Assembly: GCA_014304965.1 (NCBI GenBank)
Contig: JACRTZ010000065.1
Location: 1-7,975 of the forward strand
Direction of reading: 5' to 3'
Length of the DNA: 7,975 bases
Source: Vulcanimicrobiota bacterium
Lineage (GTDB): Bacteria; Vulcanimicrobiota; Vulcanimicrobiia; Vulcanimicrobiales; Vulcanimicrobiaceae
The position numbers and the translations under genes were made by a program. Shown here piece after piece: positions 1-6,730 of the stretch. The notes below the pieces were generated by a model that did no database searches, had not been told where the DNA came from, and saw only the letters and a list, made by a program, of their open reading frames with translations. How positions within the stretch are numbered: position 1 is the first letter of the stretch; each line of letters begins with the position of its first letter.

Positions 1-1329
1 ATTCCGCACATCACGAACGAGATCAAGACGTCGATCGCGAGGGTTGCCGAAAAGAGCGGCGCGCAGGTCTGCATCGTCGAGGTCGGCGGGACGGTCGGCG
101 ACATCGAATCGCTGCCCTTTCTCGAAGCGATCCGTCAGGTGCGGTACGACGTCGGGGACGAGAACGTGATGTTCGTCCACCTCACGCTGATGCCGCATCT
201 GGGCGCAGCCGGCGAGTTGAAGACGAAGCCGACGCAGCACTCGGTGCGTGAGTTGCGCGCCATCGGCATCGCCCCGGACGCGATCGTCGTCCGGACCAAC
301 TCCGAAGATCGCATTCCGCTCGAGCTCAAGGAAAAGATCGGGCTGTTCTGCGACGTGCCGGCCCGCAACGTCGTGCAGAACGGCGACGCCGAGACGATTT
401 ACAAGGTCCCGCTGAACCTCGAAGGGGAGGGACTGGCAGATGCTGTGATTCGCAAGCTGCGTCTCGAACCGGCGCCGCTCGACTTAGGCGAGTGGACGGC
501 GATGGTGGAGCGGGTGCTGCATCCGGCGCGCCACGTCAAGATCGCACTGGTCGGTAAGTACGTCGAGCTCAAAGATGCCTACATTTCGATCAACGAGGCG
601 CTGTATCACGCCGGAAACGCGCACAACGCGCGGGTCGAGATCAAGCGCGTGGACTCTGAGACGGTCGAGGACTCCGGCACCACCGTGCTGCACGGCGTGG
701 ACGGCATTCTGGTCGCGCCCGGATTCGGCTCGCGCGGCGTCAAGGGCAAGCTGCGCGCGATCGAATATGCGCGCAAGAACAAGATTCCGTTCCTGGGCAT
801 CTGTTTCGGCATGCAGCTGGCCTGCATCGAATTCGCGCGCAGTGTCTGCGGCCTGAGCGACGCGATGACGACCGAAGTAGACGAGGCGACGCCCGATCCC
901 GTGATCGATTTCCTGCCCGAGCAGCGCAATTTGGAGTTGATGGGCGGAACGATGCGGCTTGGCGCGTACGACTGCACGCTGCAGCCCGGGACGCTCGTCG
1001 CCAAGGCGTATGGCGATTTCCAGATCAGCGAACGGCACCGGCATCGCTACGAATTCAACAACCGTTACAAGCCGTTGTTCGAGGAGCACGGCATGGTGTT
1101 TTCCGGACACCACAGCGTTTCGGGGCGCTCGACGCTCGTCGAGTGCGTCGAGCTCTCGCAAGAACTGCATCCCTGGTTCGTCGGCACGCAGGCGCATCCC
1201 GAGTTCAAGTCCCGTCCGACGCGGCCATCGCCGCTCTACCGTGATTTCATCGGCGCCGCGCTCGCGCACGGCGGACATTATAGTCAGGCGCTCGCCGAAT
1301 CCGGCGTTGCGAGCGTTGCAACGACCTGA
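1..1329 (+). CDS. pyrG: CTP synthase (glutamine-hydrolysing), 5'-truncated by the window edge
   Basis: CTP synthase converts UTP to CTP using ATP and ammonia released from glutamine; it is the last step of de novo pyrimidine synthesis, in the cytoplasm. The frame is open from base 1 and encodes the last 442 residues. From comparison with the E. coli enzyme from memory, roughly the first 115 residues, including the ATP P-loop, lie outside the window. Visible synthetase motifs are IPHITNEIK, the metal-binding stretch VEVGGTVGDIESLPF and the UTP-loop KTKPTQHS. The C-terminal class I glutamine amidotransferase domain has its nucleophile in GICFGMQ (Cys codon 802-804) and the His/Glu pair in AHPEFKSRP (codons 1195-1197 and 1201-1203). 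The oxyanion region reads VAPGFGSRG instead of the common VPGGFGxRG. The ERHRHRYEFNN motif is intact. The stop overlaps the proposed CTG start of the next gene. Identity is certain; only the left end is missing. Confidence 0.98.
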   Translation: MPHITNEIKTSIARVAEKSGAQVCIVEVGGTVGDIESLPFLEAIRQVRYDVGDENVMFVHLTLMPHLGAAGELKTKPTQHSVRELRAIGIAPDAIVVRTNSEDRIPLELKEKIGLFCDVPARNVVQNGDAETIYKVPLNLEGEGLADAVIRKLRLEPAPLDLGEWTAMVERVLHPARHVKIALVGKYVELKDAYISINEALYHAGNAHNARVEIKRVDSETVEDSGTTVLHGVDGILVAPGFGSRGVKGKLRAIEYARKNKIPFLGICFGMQLACIEFARSVCGLSDAMTTEVDEATPDPVIDFLPEQRNLELMGGTMRLGAYDCTLQPGTLVAKAYGDFQISERHRHRYEFNNRYKPLFEEHGMVFSGHHSVSGRSTLVECVELSQELHPWFVGTQAHPEFKSRPTRPSPLYRDFIGAALAHGGHYSQALAESGVASVATT

Positions 1330-2081
1330 CACCGAGCGAAGTCACCTACGTCATCCTCACGAAGAACGAGGCCGCGAATCTCGGCCGCGTGTTTGCGAGC
1401 GTGCCCTCGGGGGCGCCGATTCTCGTCATTGACGCCGAGTCGAACGACGAAACCGCGCGCCTAGCTCGCGCTTACGGGGCGCTCGTGCTCGTGCGGCCGT
1501 GGGAAGGTTTCGTGGAAACGCGGCGGTACGCGCTCGAATACGTGCGCACGCCGTGGACCTTTATGCTGGACGCCGACGAAATGATCGACCAGCAATTACG
1601 CGACGCGCTGCTCGGACTGGAACCGCCCTCCGACGTCGATGGGTATATCGTGCGCCGGACGACGTTTTTCGTCGGGCGGCCGATCGAAGGCTGCGGCTGG
1701 GGCGACGAATCCCCGCTTCGCCTTTTTCGCAGCGGCGTCGCGCAACTCGTGCCGCATCCCGCCGGCGGCGGCGCGGCCGACGTGCACGAGGAGTGGCGCG
1801 TTCCCGGCGGCGTCGAGTTGTTGCACGGACGGCTGTTGCACGATTCGTATCCGACGCTGGCCGCCTACTGGCAGAAATTTCATCGCTATACGAGCATCGA
1901 GGCTCGCGGTTTGCGGCCGACCGCGGCCGCCGCACTGCGCACGATCGGCGTGGCGCTTGCGCGCGTGTTTTGGCTCTACTTCGGCCGCCGCGGCTACCGC
2001 GACGGCTGGCGCGGCGCGGTGATCGCTTTCGCTTCGGCGTTTTATCCGGTGGTGGTGCTCTTCAAAGCTGTAGGACGGTGA
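1326..2081 (+). CDS. Family 2 glycosyltransferase, WaaE/KdtX-like, with probable CTG start
   Basis: This predicted GT-A fold glycosyltransferase would move a sugar from a nucleotide-sugar to an envelope acceptor on the cytoplasmic face; the family includes lipopolysaccharide-core glucosyltransferases such as WaaE/KdtX. With the start at CTG 1326 it has 251 residues. It then shows the first strand and NE motif (VTYVILTKNE, residues 6-15), the nucleotide-binding DAESND (36-41, usually DxxSxD), the DXD-like metal motif FMLDADE (79-85), a VHEEW motif near 153, and a basic/hydrophobic tail around YFGRRGYRDGWRG typical of this subfamily. No ATG, GTG or TTG occurs in frame between the stop codon at 1281-1283 and GTG 1389. 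A GTG 1389 start would delete the first strand and NE motif, so I prefer CTG 1326, which overlaps the pyrG stop as CTGA. An automatic annotation may report 1389. Substrate and acceptor cannot be read from the sequence. Confidence 0.9.
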   Translation: MTPSEVTYVILTKNEAANLGRVFASVPSGAPILVIDAESNDETARLARAYGALVLVRPWEGFVETRRYALEYVRTPWTFMLDADEMIDQQLRDALLGLEPPSDVDGYIVRRTTFFVGRPIEGCGWGDESPLRLFRSGVAQLVPHPAGGGAADVHEEWRVPGGVELLHGRLLHDSYPTLAAYWQKFHRYTSIEARGLRPTAAAALRTIGVALARVFWLYFGRRGYRDGWRGAVIAFASAFYPVVVLFKAVGR

Positions 2082-3097
2082 GCGCCGGTCGTCCGAACGT
2101 TCTCTTGGACCTTCCGCGTTCGCGGCACATGTCGGCGGGGATGAGCGCCTATGCCGAAGAGGTGGCCGCGCGTTTACCGCGCGTGGCGCCGGATCTCAAC
2201 GTCGTCGTGCGACCGCGCGACCGGACGCTCGCGCCGGACGAACAGCTGGTGCTGCCCTTTGCGCTGCGCCGCGCCGGCGCGCGGCTCGTCCACTTCATGT
2301 CGGTGTACGCGCCGATGTTTTCGCCGCGACCCTATGCGATCACGATTCACGATCTGATCCACCTCCGCTACCCGGAGTACTTCAAACGGACGGTCGGTCC
2401 GTACTATGCGACGGTCGTCCGAACGGTGTGCGCGCGCGCGGAATGCGTGATCACGGACGACGAGCGGACGGTAGAAGACCTCGAGCGTTTTCTCGGGGTC
2501 CCGCCGCAGAAGGTGCGCGTGATTCCGCTCGGCGTGGACGATGCGTACATCGCGGGAGTGGACCCCGAAGCCGCCGTGCGCCCGTATTTCTTGAACGTCG
2601 GCAATCACCGCGAGCACAAAGATATTCCGACGCTGCTCGAGGCTTGGCAGTCGCTGCCGCAGGACGTTTCGGCCGATCTGTACCTCACCGGGACCGACGA
2701 CCTGCCGCCTTCGAGCGCGCGACCGGAACGCGCGTCGGGAACGCTGCGCTTTCTCGGCGGCCTCGCGCCGGAGCGGCTCCGCGCGCTGCAAGCAGGCGCC
2801 CTCGCGCTCGTTCAGCCGTCGCTCTGCGAGGGCTTCGGGCTGCCGTTGCTCGAAGCCGCGTCGGTCGGAACTCCGGTCCTCGCTTCGAACGAAGCGATTC
2901 CGGGCGTTCTCCGGCCGTACGCCGACGCTTTCGCGGCGCGCGACGTGCGCGGACTTGCGATCTTGATGGAAAACATTTGGCGGAATCCCGAGCGCCGCGA
3001 GCAGGCACAACGCTTCGCTCGGACGCAAACGTGGGACCGCTGTGCGGAAAAAACGGCCGAGGTGTATCGAGAAATCTTGAAAGAGAAAACGCGTTGA
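2078..3097 (+). CDS. GT4-type glycosyltransferase (GT-B fold)
   Basis: This 339-residue protein is a retaining GT-B glycosyltransferase of the GT4 (glycosyl transferases group 1) type, likely cytoplasmic or peripheral at the inner membrane and building a glycan on a lipid or polymer acceptor. The N-terminal domain has the acceptor-side GMSAYAEEVAARL (21-33) and the family motif ITIHDLIHLRYPEYF (88-102). The donor-binding domain has VIPLGVD (148-154), VGNHREHKDIPTLLEAW (174-190) and the E-x7-E signature EGFGLPLLE (Glu251 and Glu259) that contacts the nucleotide-sugar. The usual ITxSExS segment reads ITDDERT (126-132), so the serine is replaced by aspartate. The GTG start overlaps the previous stop as GTGA; AGGA at 2072-2075 lies only two bases from the start, closer than a normal ribosome binding site, which suits coupled reinitiation. 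The open frame extends upstream to 1499, but that part is only a shadow of the previous gene. The sugar is unknown. Confidence 0.93.
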   Translation: MSAGRPNVLLDLPRSRHMSAGMSAYAEEVAARLPRVAPDLNVVVRPRDRTLAPDEQLVLPFALRRAGARLVHFMSVYAPMFSPRPYAITIHDLIHLRYPEYFKRTVGPYYATVVRTVCARAECVITDDERTVEDLERFLGVPPQKVRVIPLGVDDAYIAGVDPEAAVRPYFLNVGNHREHKDIPTLLEAWQSLPQDVSADLYLTGTDDLPPSSARPERASGTLRFLGGLAPERLRALQAGALALVQPSLCEGFGLPLLEAASVGTPVLASNEAIPGVLRPYADAFAARDVRGLAILMENIWRNPERREQAQRFARTQTWDRCAEKTAEVYREILKEKTR

Positions 3098-4659
3098 ACG
3101 CAGCGTCCCGTTTACGCCGGCGTCTCGCCGTCGCGTTCGCGCTCGCCTTTTTGGCCGGGGCGCTCGGCCCGCCGGCCGCCGTTGTGGCCGCCCAGCCCGA
3201 ACGGCCGCTGCGAACGATCGCCCTCTACCTCAACGGGGAGGCTCTCGATACCGACACGCCGCCGCAGGTCGTGCGCGGGCACTTGCTGCTGCCGCTGCGG
3301 CCGATCTTCGAGGCCCTCGGCATCCCACTGACGCGCGACGGGGCGACCCTGACTGCACGTCTGCCAGCGGGCAGCGTTTCGATGACGCTCAACAGCATGA
3401 CGGCCAACGTCAACGGCAAGGTCGTGACACTCGACGTTCCCGCCGTCGAAATCGGGGGAACCGCCTACGTTTCGCTGCGTTTGTTGAACGCCGCGCTGGG
3501 CGCGACGGCAACCTACGATCAACGTGCGTCACGCGTCGAACTCGTTTCGGGGCTGCTCGGCCGCGCGACCGGCTTCCAAGCGCGGGGCGCCGGCGGCGGC
3601 TCGACCTTCAACGGCATCGTGTCGGCCGTGGATACGCTCTCGGCGCCGCCGGCCATCACGCTGGTTCAGGGCGGCCAGAGCCACACGATCAACGTCAATT
3701 CCGATGCAAAAATTTACCTGGAAGATGCGACCGTTCATTCGCAAGTCGTCGCACAACTCGCGGAAATTCACGTCGGCGACCATCTGACCGCGATCCTCAG
3801 CAAAGACGGCCGCGTCATCGAGATGCACGACGTGTACGCGTCGGACAACGGAACCATCGCCGCGGTCTCACCGGGCGCAATCGTCCTGCAGAACGGAAAG
3901 GTCGTTCAGCCGGGCAAGGCGACGCAAATCACGCTCAACGGAACGGCGGCGGTGCTCGGCGATTTGGTCGTCGGCGATTACGTTACCGTGCGGCGCAATC
4001 CGGAAAGCGGCGAGATTCGGCAGATCCTCGACTCGCGCGCCGGCGGCGCGACCGCGACCGCACAGCCGGTTTCGAACGATCTGAAGGTTACCGGTTTCAC
4101 CGTCTCGGCGACGCGGCCGCTGCACGCGGGAGAAAGTCTCGACGTCACCTTGCTCGGCACGCCCGGAGCGAAAGGCACCTTCGACATCGGCGATTATTTT
4201 ACGGGGCTGCCGCTGCGCGAAGACCCGCCGGGAACCTACAAAGGGAAGTTCACGGTGCCGGACCGCTTCAACGTCAATCAGGTTCCGATCTACGCGCGGC
4301 TTTCCGGCCCGAGCGGACAATCGCCGCGTGCCGAGTCGTCCAATCTGCTTTCGGCGGCGACCTCGCCTCCGCAGATTCCCGAAGTTGCTCCTTCGAACGG
4401 CGCGACCGTCAACAATCCGCGTCCGAGCATGTATGCAACGTTCGTCACCAAGACGCAGGTCCCGATCAACCAGTCCACGATCACGATCTCGGTGAACGGT
4501 CACGACGTCACTTCGGCCGCGACGCGCTCGGCGCAGTTCATCACCTACATGCCGGGCGTGGACTACCCCGATGGCGAGATCAAGGTCATCGTGCGCGTCA
4601 GCGACGCGGCCGGCAACTCGGCGAGCCGCTCGTGGTCGTTCTTCATTAAGACCAAGTGA
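3094..4659 (+). CDS. Secreted stalk-domain (copper amine oxidase N-like) protein with duplicated OB-like modules and Ig-like repeats
   Basis: This 521-residue exported protein has no recognised enzymatic domain. A Sec signal peptide is clear: basic RLRRR (6-10), a hydrophobic core (11-24), and likely cleavage after Ala33 (VVAA/QPERP). Residues about 41-152 match the copper amine oxidase N-terminal 'stalk' domain: a strand with LNGE, HLLLPLRPIFEALG (63-76), VSMTLNS, then GGTAYVSLRLLNAALG (121-136). Residues about 172-249 and 251-315 look like two copies of a small beta module: NGIVSAV/NGTIAAV starts, and HVGDHLTA/VVGDYVTV near the ends. Residues 328-402 and 426-519 look like Ig-like beta domains; the last has the SDAAGNSASRSWSFFI ending common in bacterial Ig-like repeats. 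No transmembrane anchor, LPxTG or lipobox is seen, so it is probably periplasmic or extracellular. The TTG start overlaps the previous stop as TTGA; purine-rich GAAAGAGA at 3079-3086 may serve as ribosome binding site. Role unknown; the adjacent glycosyltransferases suggest an envelope function (inference). Confidence 0.88.
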   Translation: MNAASRLRRRLAVAFALAFLAGALGPPAAVVAAQPERPLRTIALYLNGEALDTDTPPQVVRGHLLLPLRPIFEALGIPLTRDGATLTARLPAGSVSMTLNSMTANVNGKVVTLDVPAVEIGGTAYVSLRLLNAALGATATYDQRASRVELVSGLLGRATGFQARGAGGGSTFNGIVSAVDTLSAPPAITLVQGGQSHTINVNSDAKIYLEDATVHSQVVAQLAEIHVGDHLTAILSKDGRVIEMHDVYASDNGTIAAVSPGAIVLQNGKVVQPGKATQITLNGTAAVLGDLVVGDYVTVRRNPESGEIRQILDSRAGGATATAQPVSNDLKVTGFTVSATRPLHAGESLDVTLLGTPGAKGTFDIGDYFTGLPLREDPPGTYKGKFTVPDRFNVNQVPIYARLSGPSGQSPRAESSNLLSAATSPPQIPEVAPSNGATVNNPRPSMYATFVTKTQVPINQSTITISVNGHDVTSAATRSAQFITYMPGVDYPDGEIKVIVRVSDAAGNSASRSWSFFIKTK

Positions 4660-6260
4660 AAACGATTGCGCTGGCCATGCTGCTCGCGCTTGCGCTCGAA
4701 GGCTGCGGCGGCAGTTCGAGCGGCGGCAACGGCGGGGCGCCCGGAGGCGGGGCGACGCTCGTCGTCGCGCGCGTCAAGGACGCCGTCGGCCTCGATCCTT
4801 CGCACGAAACCGACGGTCTCTCGCTGAACATCACGGGTGAGGTCTTCGAGAACTTGGTGAAGTTCAAGCCGGGGACGTTTGAAATAATCCCCAGCCTTGC
4901 GAAGTCGTGGACGTCGAGCAACGGCGGAAAGACGTGGACGTTCGTCCTGCGCCCGGGGCTGAAATTCTCCGACGGCACGCCGCTCGACGCGGCCGCGGTA
5001 AAATTCAACTTCGACCGTTGGCGCTCGACGAAAGATCCGAATCACGGAACGTTTTCTTACGGCTACTGGGTCAGTCAATTCGGCGGCTTCGACGGCAAGA
5101 GCGTCGTGAGCGACGTTGCCGCACCCACGTCCGACCGCGTCATCTTCACGTTGCGCACGCCCTTCGGGCCCTTCTTGCGCGACGTCGCGATGCCGTCGTT
5201 TGCGATTGGGTCGCCCACGGCGATCAAAGCCGACCCGCAGGGCTTCGGCCTCAAACCGGTCGCGAGCGGCCCGTACATGGTCGCCGAGTGGGTGAAGGAC
5301 GACCACATCACGCTTGTTGCGAATCCGAATTGGACGGGGGGCGCGCTCGGTTATCAGACGGTGATCGTGCGCGACATCCCCGACCAATCCACGAGTGTGC
5401 TGTCGATGAAAAAGGGCGACGTGGACATCCTCGTGGATCCGCGCCCCGACGACGCCAAGGATCTCGCGAACGAAAAAGGCGTCACGCTGTACCGGCAGCC
5501 GAGCAACAACGTCACCTACGTCGCGCTGAACACCGAGAAGAAGCCCTTCGACAACGTCTTCGTGCGTCGCGCTATCGCCTACGCGATCGACAAAGCCGCG
5601 ATCGCCAAGAGTTTCTACGCGCTCGGCGCGCAAGTCGCCGACAACTGGACGCCGCCCGGGATGCTCGGCGGGAATCCGTCGGTCAAAGCGTATCCGCACG
5701 ACGTCGCGCAGGCGAAAAATTTGCTGGCCCAAGCCGGCTTCGCAAACGGTTTCTCGACCCAGTTGTTTTACCCGACGTCGCCGCGACCGTACATGCCCGA
5801 GCCCCAGCGTATGGCCGAAGCGATCCAAGCGAACCTTCGCGAGGTGGGCATCGCCGCAACCCTGCAGCCGCTCGAATTCGCGGTGTTCCTGACGAAGATT
5901 CGCAACGGCGAGCATCCGATGTGTCTGATCGGCTGGACCGGCGACAACGGCGATCCCGACAATTTCATGTACCCGCTCCTCGACCAAGACAGCGCGGTGA
6001 AGCCCCAGGCGCAGAACTACGCGTTTTGGCGCGACCCGGCGTATCACGCGTTGATGCTGGCCGGTCAGCGAGAGGTGAACGAGTCCAAGCGCGGCGCGGT
6101 CTATGCGAAAGCAAACGCGATGATTCGCGACGCCGCGCCCGCGGTGCCCATCGCGCACTCCGTCGTCTCGTTCGCGGCCAAGAGCTCGATCGACGGCATC
6201 GTTCCACGGCCTGATTCGCAAATATCGTTCGAGTTGATGAAACCGGCAACGGTAAAGTGA
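4656..6260 (+). CDS. ABC transporter substrate-binding lipoprotein, family 5 (DppA/OppA-like)
   Basis: This 534-residue extracytoplasmic solute receptor belongs to the family that delivers peptides, and in some members nickel, heme or sugars, to an ABC permease. A short lipoprotein signal ends in LEGC with lipidated Cys17; glutamate at -2 is unusual but tolerable. A Gly/Ser-rich tether (18-33) precedes the folded domain. Family hallmarks are the ITGEVFENLVKF region (59-70), SLAKSWTSSNGGKTWTFVLRPG (80-101), KFSDGTPLDAAAVKFNFDR (103-121), SGPYMVAEW (204-212), FVRRAIAYAIDKAAI (302-316) and GWTGDNGDPDNF (426-437). The last matches the E. coli DppA segment, as I recall it, containing the aspartate that binds the peptide amino terminus, so dipeptides are the best guess. 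The GTG start overlaps the previous stop as GTGA, with no convincing Shine-Dalgarno. No permease or ATPase gene lies in the window, so its transporter must be encoded elsewhere. The family is certain; the ligand is inferred. Confidence 0.96.
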   Translation: MKTIALAMLLALALEGCGGSSSGGNGGAPGGGATLVVARVKDAVGLDPSHETDGLSLNITGEVFENLVKFKPGTFEIIPSLAKSWTSSNGGKTWTFVLRPGLKFSDGTPLDAAAVKFNFDRWRSTKDPNHGTFSYGYWVSQFGGFDGKSVVSDVAAPTSDRVIFTLRTPFGPFLRDVAMPSFAIGSPTAIKADPQGFGLKPVASGPYMVAEWVKDDHITLVANPNWTGGALGYQTVIVRDIPDQSTSVLSMKKGDVDILVDPRPDDAKDLANEKGVTLYRQPSNNVTYVALNTEKKPFDNVFVRRAIAYAIDKAAIAKSFYALGAQVADNWTPPGMLGGNPSVKAYPHDVAQAKNLLAQAGFANGFSTQLFYPTSPRPYMPEPQRMAEAIQANLREVGIAATLQPLEFAVFLTKIRNGEHPMCLIGWTGDNGDPDNFMYPLLDQDSAVKPQAQNYAFWRDPAYHALMLAGQREVNESKRGAVYAKANAMIRDAAPAVPIAHSVVSFAAKSSIDGIVPRPDSQISFELMKPATVK

Positions 6261-6604
6261 ACGAGAGCGACTGCATCTTTTGCAAGATCGTTCGCAAAGA
6301 GATCCCCGCACGCGAAGTCGCACGGGAAGCCGACGCGGTCGCGTTTTCCGATCTCAATCCCAAGGCACCGACGCACGTACTCGTCATCCCGGCGCGACAT
6401 GCGGCCAATCTCGGTGACTTTGCCTCCCAAGCGAGCCCGCACGAACTCGGCAACCTGCTTGCCCTGGCGGCGAAGGTCGGCCGGGAGGCCTCGCCCTCCG
6501 GCTACCGGGTCGTCATCAACGAAGGGCTCGACGCCGGGCAGTCGGTCTTTCACCTCCACCTGCACGTGCTGGCGGGCCGGGCGCTCGCGTGGCCGCCGGG
6601 CTAG
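6257..6604 (+). CDS. HIT family protein (HinT-like purine nucleoside phosphoramidase)
   Basis: This small 115-residue cytoplasmic histidine-triad hydrolase would act on adenosine/guanosine phosphoramidates or related aminoacyl-adenylates, by analogy with HinT. The N-terminal CIFCKI supplies the CxxC (Cys6, Cys9) often zinc-binding in this branch. FSDLNPKAPTHVLVIP (30-45) is the nucleotide-contacting segment. The catalytic triad motif is complete as HLHLHVL (His99, His101, His103), preceded by VVINEG and GQSVF and followed by the typical WPPG C-terminus. The length is normal for the family. The GTG start overlaps the preceding stop as GTGA and no good ribosome binding site is visible, so translation is probably coupled to the upstream lipoprotein gene. 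In Firmicutes and relatives a HIT gene commonly sits just before rpsU, as here, so the gene belongs by synteny with the downstream block although it is joined translationally to the upstream one. Confidence 0.97.
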   Translation: MNESDCIFCKIVRKEIPAREVAREADAVAFSDLNPKAPTHVLVIPARHAANLGDFASQASPHELGNLLALAAKVGREASPSGYRVVINEGLDAGQSVFHLHLHVLAGRALAWPPG

Positions 6605-6627
6605 AGCCTCTCTCTGGGAAAGGTCGT

Positions 6628-6656
6628 TTGACGCTCCTGCGGCCCCGTGGTACCAT
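6628..6656 (+). promoter_or_regulatory. Sigma70-type promoter for rpsU
   Basis: The -35 element is TTGACG (6628-6633, five of six to consensus) and the -10 is TACCAT (6651-6656, four of six), separated by exactly 17 bases. TG at 6648-6649 followed by one base gives an extended -10. Transcription would start near 6662-6664, leaving a leader of about 68 bases before rpsU. It begins 24 bases after the HIT stop and is the only convincing promoter I find in the window. Activity is inferred from sequence only. Confidence 0.68.
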
Positions 6657-6669
6657 CGAACGGTTGTTC

Positions 6670-6717
6670 CTGAACGTTCGTGCGTTCGGCATTTTGCTGC
6701 GGAGATCGCAGTCCGAA
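6670..6717 (+). promoter_or_regulatory. rpsU leader with two mutually exclusive hairpins
   Basis: Hairpin A pairs 6670-6676 (CTGAACG) with 6683-6689 (CGTTCGG), with one T-G wobble and a six-base loop. Hairpin B has an inner stem CTGCG (6697-6701) with CGCAG (6707-6711), loop GAGAT, and an outer stem TTCGG (6685-6689) with CCGAA (6713-6717). The 3' arm of A and the 5' outer arm of B share bases 6685-6689, so A and the full B cannot form together. Hairpin B ends inside the purine run preceding rpsU. Translational control of rpsU, for example autoregulation by S21, is possible but unproven; short stems in GC-rich DNA can arise by chance. Confidence 0.35.
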
Positions 6718-6724
6718 AGGGGGG
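6716..6724 (+). promoter_or_regulatory. rpsU ribosome binding site
   Basis: The purine run AAAGGGGGG ends six bases before ATG 6731 and is the most Shine-Dalgarno-like sequence upstream of any gene here. It fixes the rpsU start at 6731 rather than at an in-frame upstream codon near 6680, which would add an N-terminus not found in S21. Confidence 0.7.
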
Positions 6725-6730
6725 TTGTTC

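Noticed and set aside
484..1332. Antisense open frame of 282 codons opposite pyrG
   Set aside because: Low-information Arg/Asp/Val-rich shadow of a certain CTP synthase gene.
1499..2077. Upstream in-frame extension of the GT4 glycosyltransferase
   Set aside because: The extension is Arg-rich, overlaps the GT2 gene completely and resembles no glycosyltransferase; GTG 2078 gives the expected N-terminus and the GTGA overlap.
2428..3093. Upstream in-frame extension of the stalk-domain protein
   Set aside because: The extension is Arg/Ala-rich and lies wholly inside the GT4 gene; TTG 3094 leads directly into a signal peptide.
4704..4755. GGC-rich repeat-like stretch after the lipoprotein signal
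   Set aside because: It encodes the Gly/Ser tether after the lipidated cysteine; the repetition follows from glycine codons rather than a separate DNA repeat.
4563..6323. Antisense open frame of 586 codons covering the lipoprotein gene
   Set aside because: It is Arg/His/Asp/Val-rich without domain motifs, mirrors the codon pattern of the sense gene, and the sense frame is unmistakably a DppA-like protein. Long antisense frames are expected in GC-rich DNA.
6605..6627. Possible terminator after the HIT gene (pyrimidine run CCTCTCTC followed by GGGAAAGG)
   Set aside because: The two halves pair poorly and no T-tract follows, so readthrough from the upstream operon into rpsU cannot be excluded.
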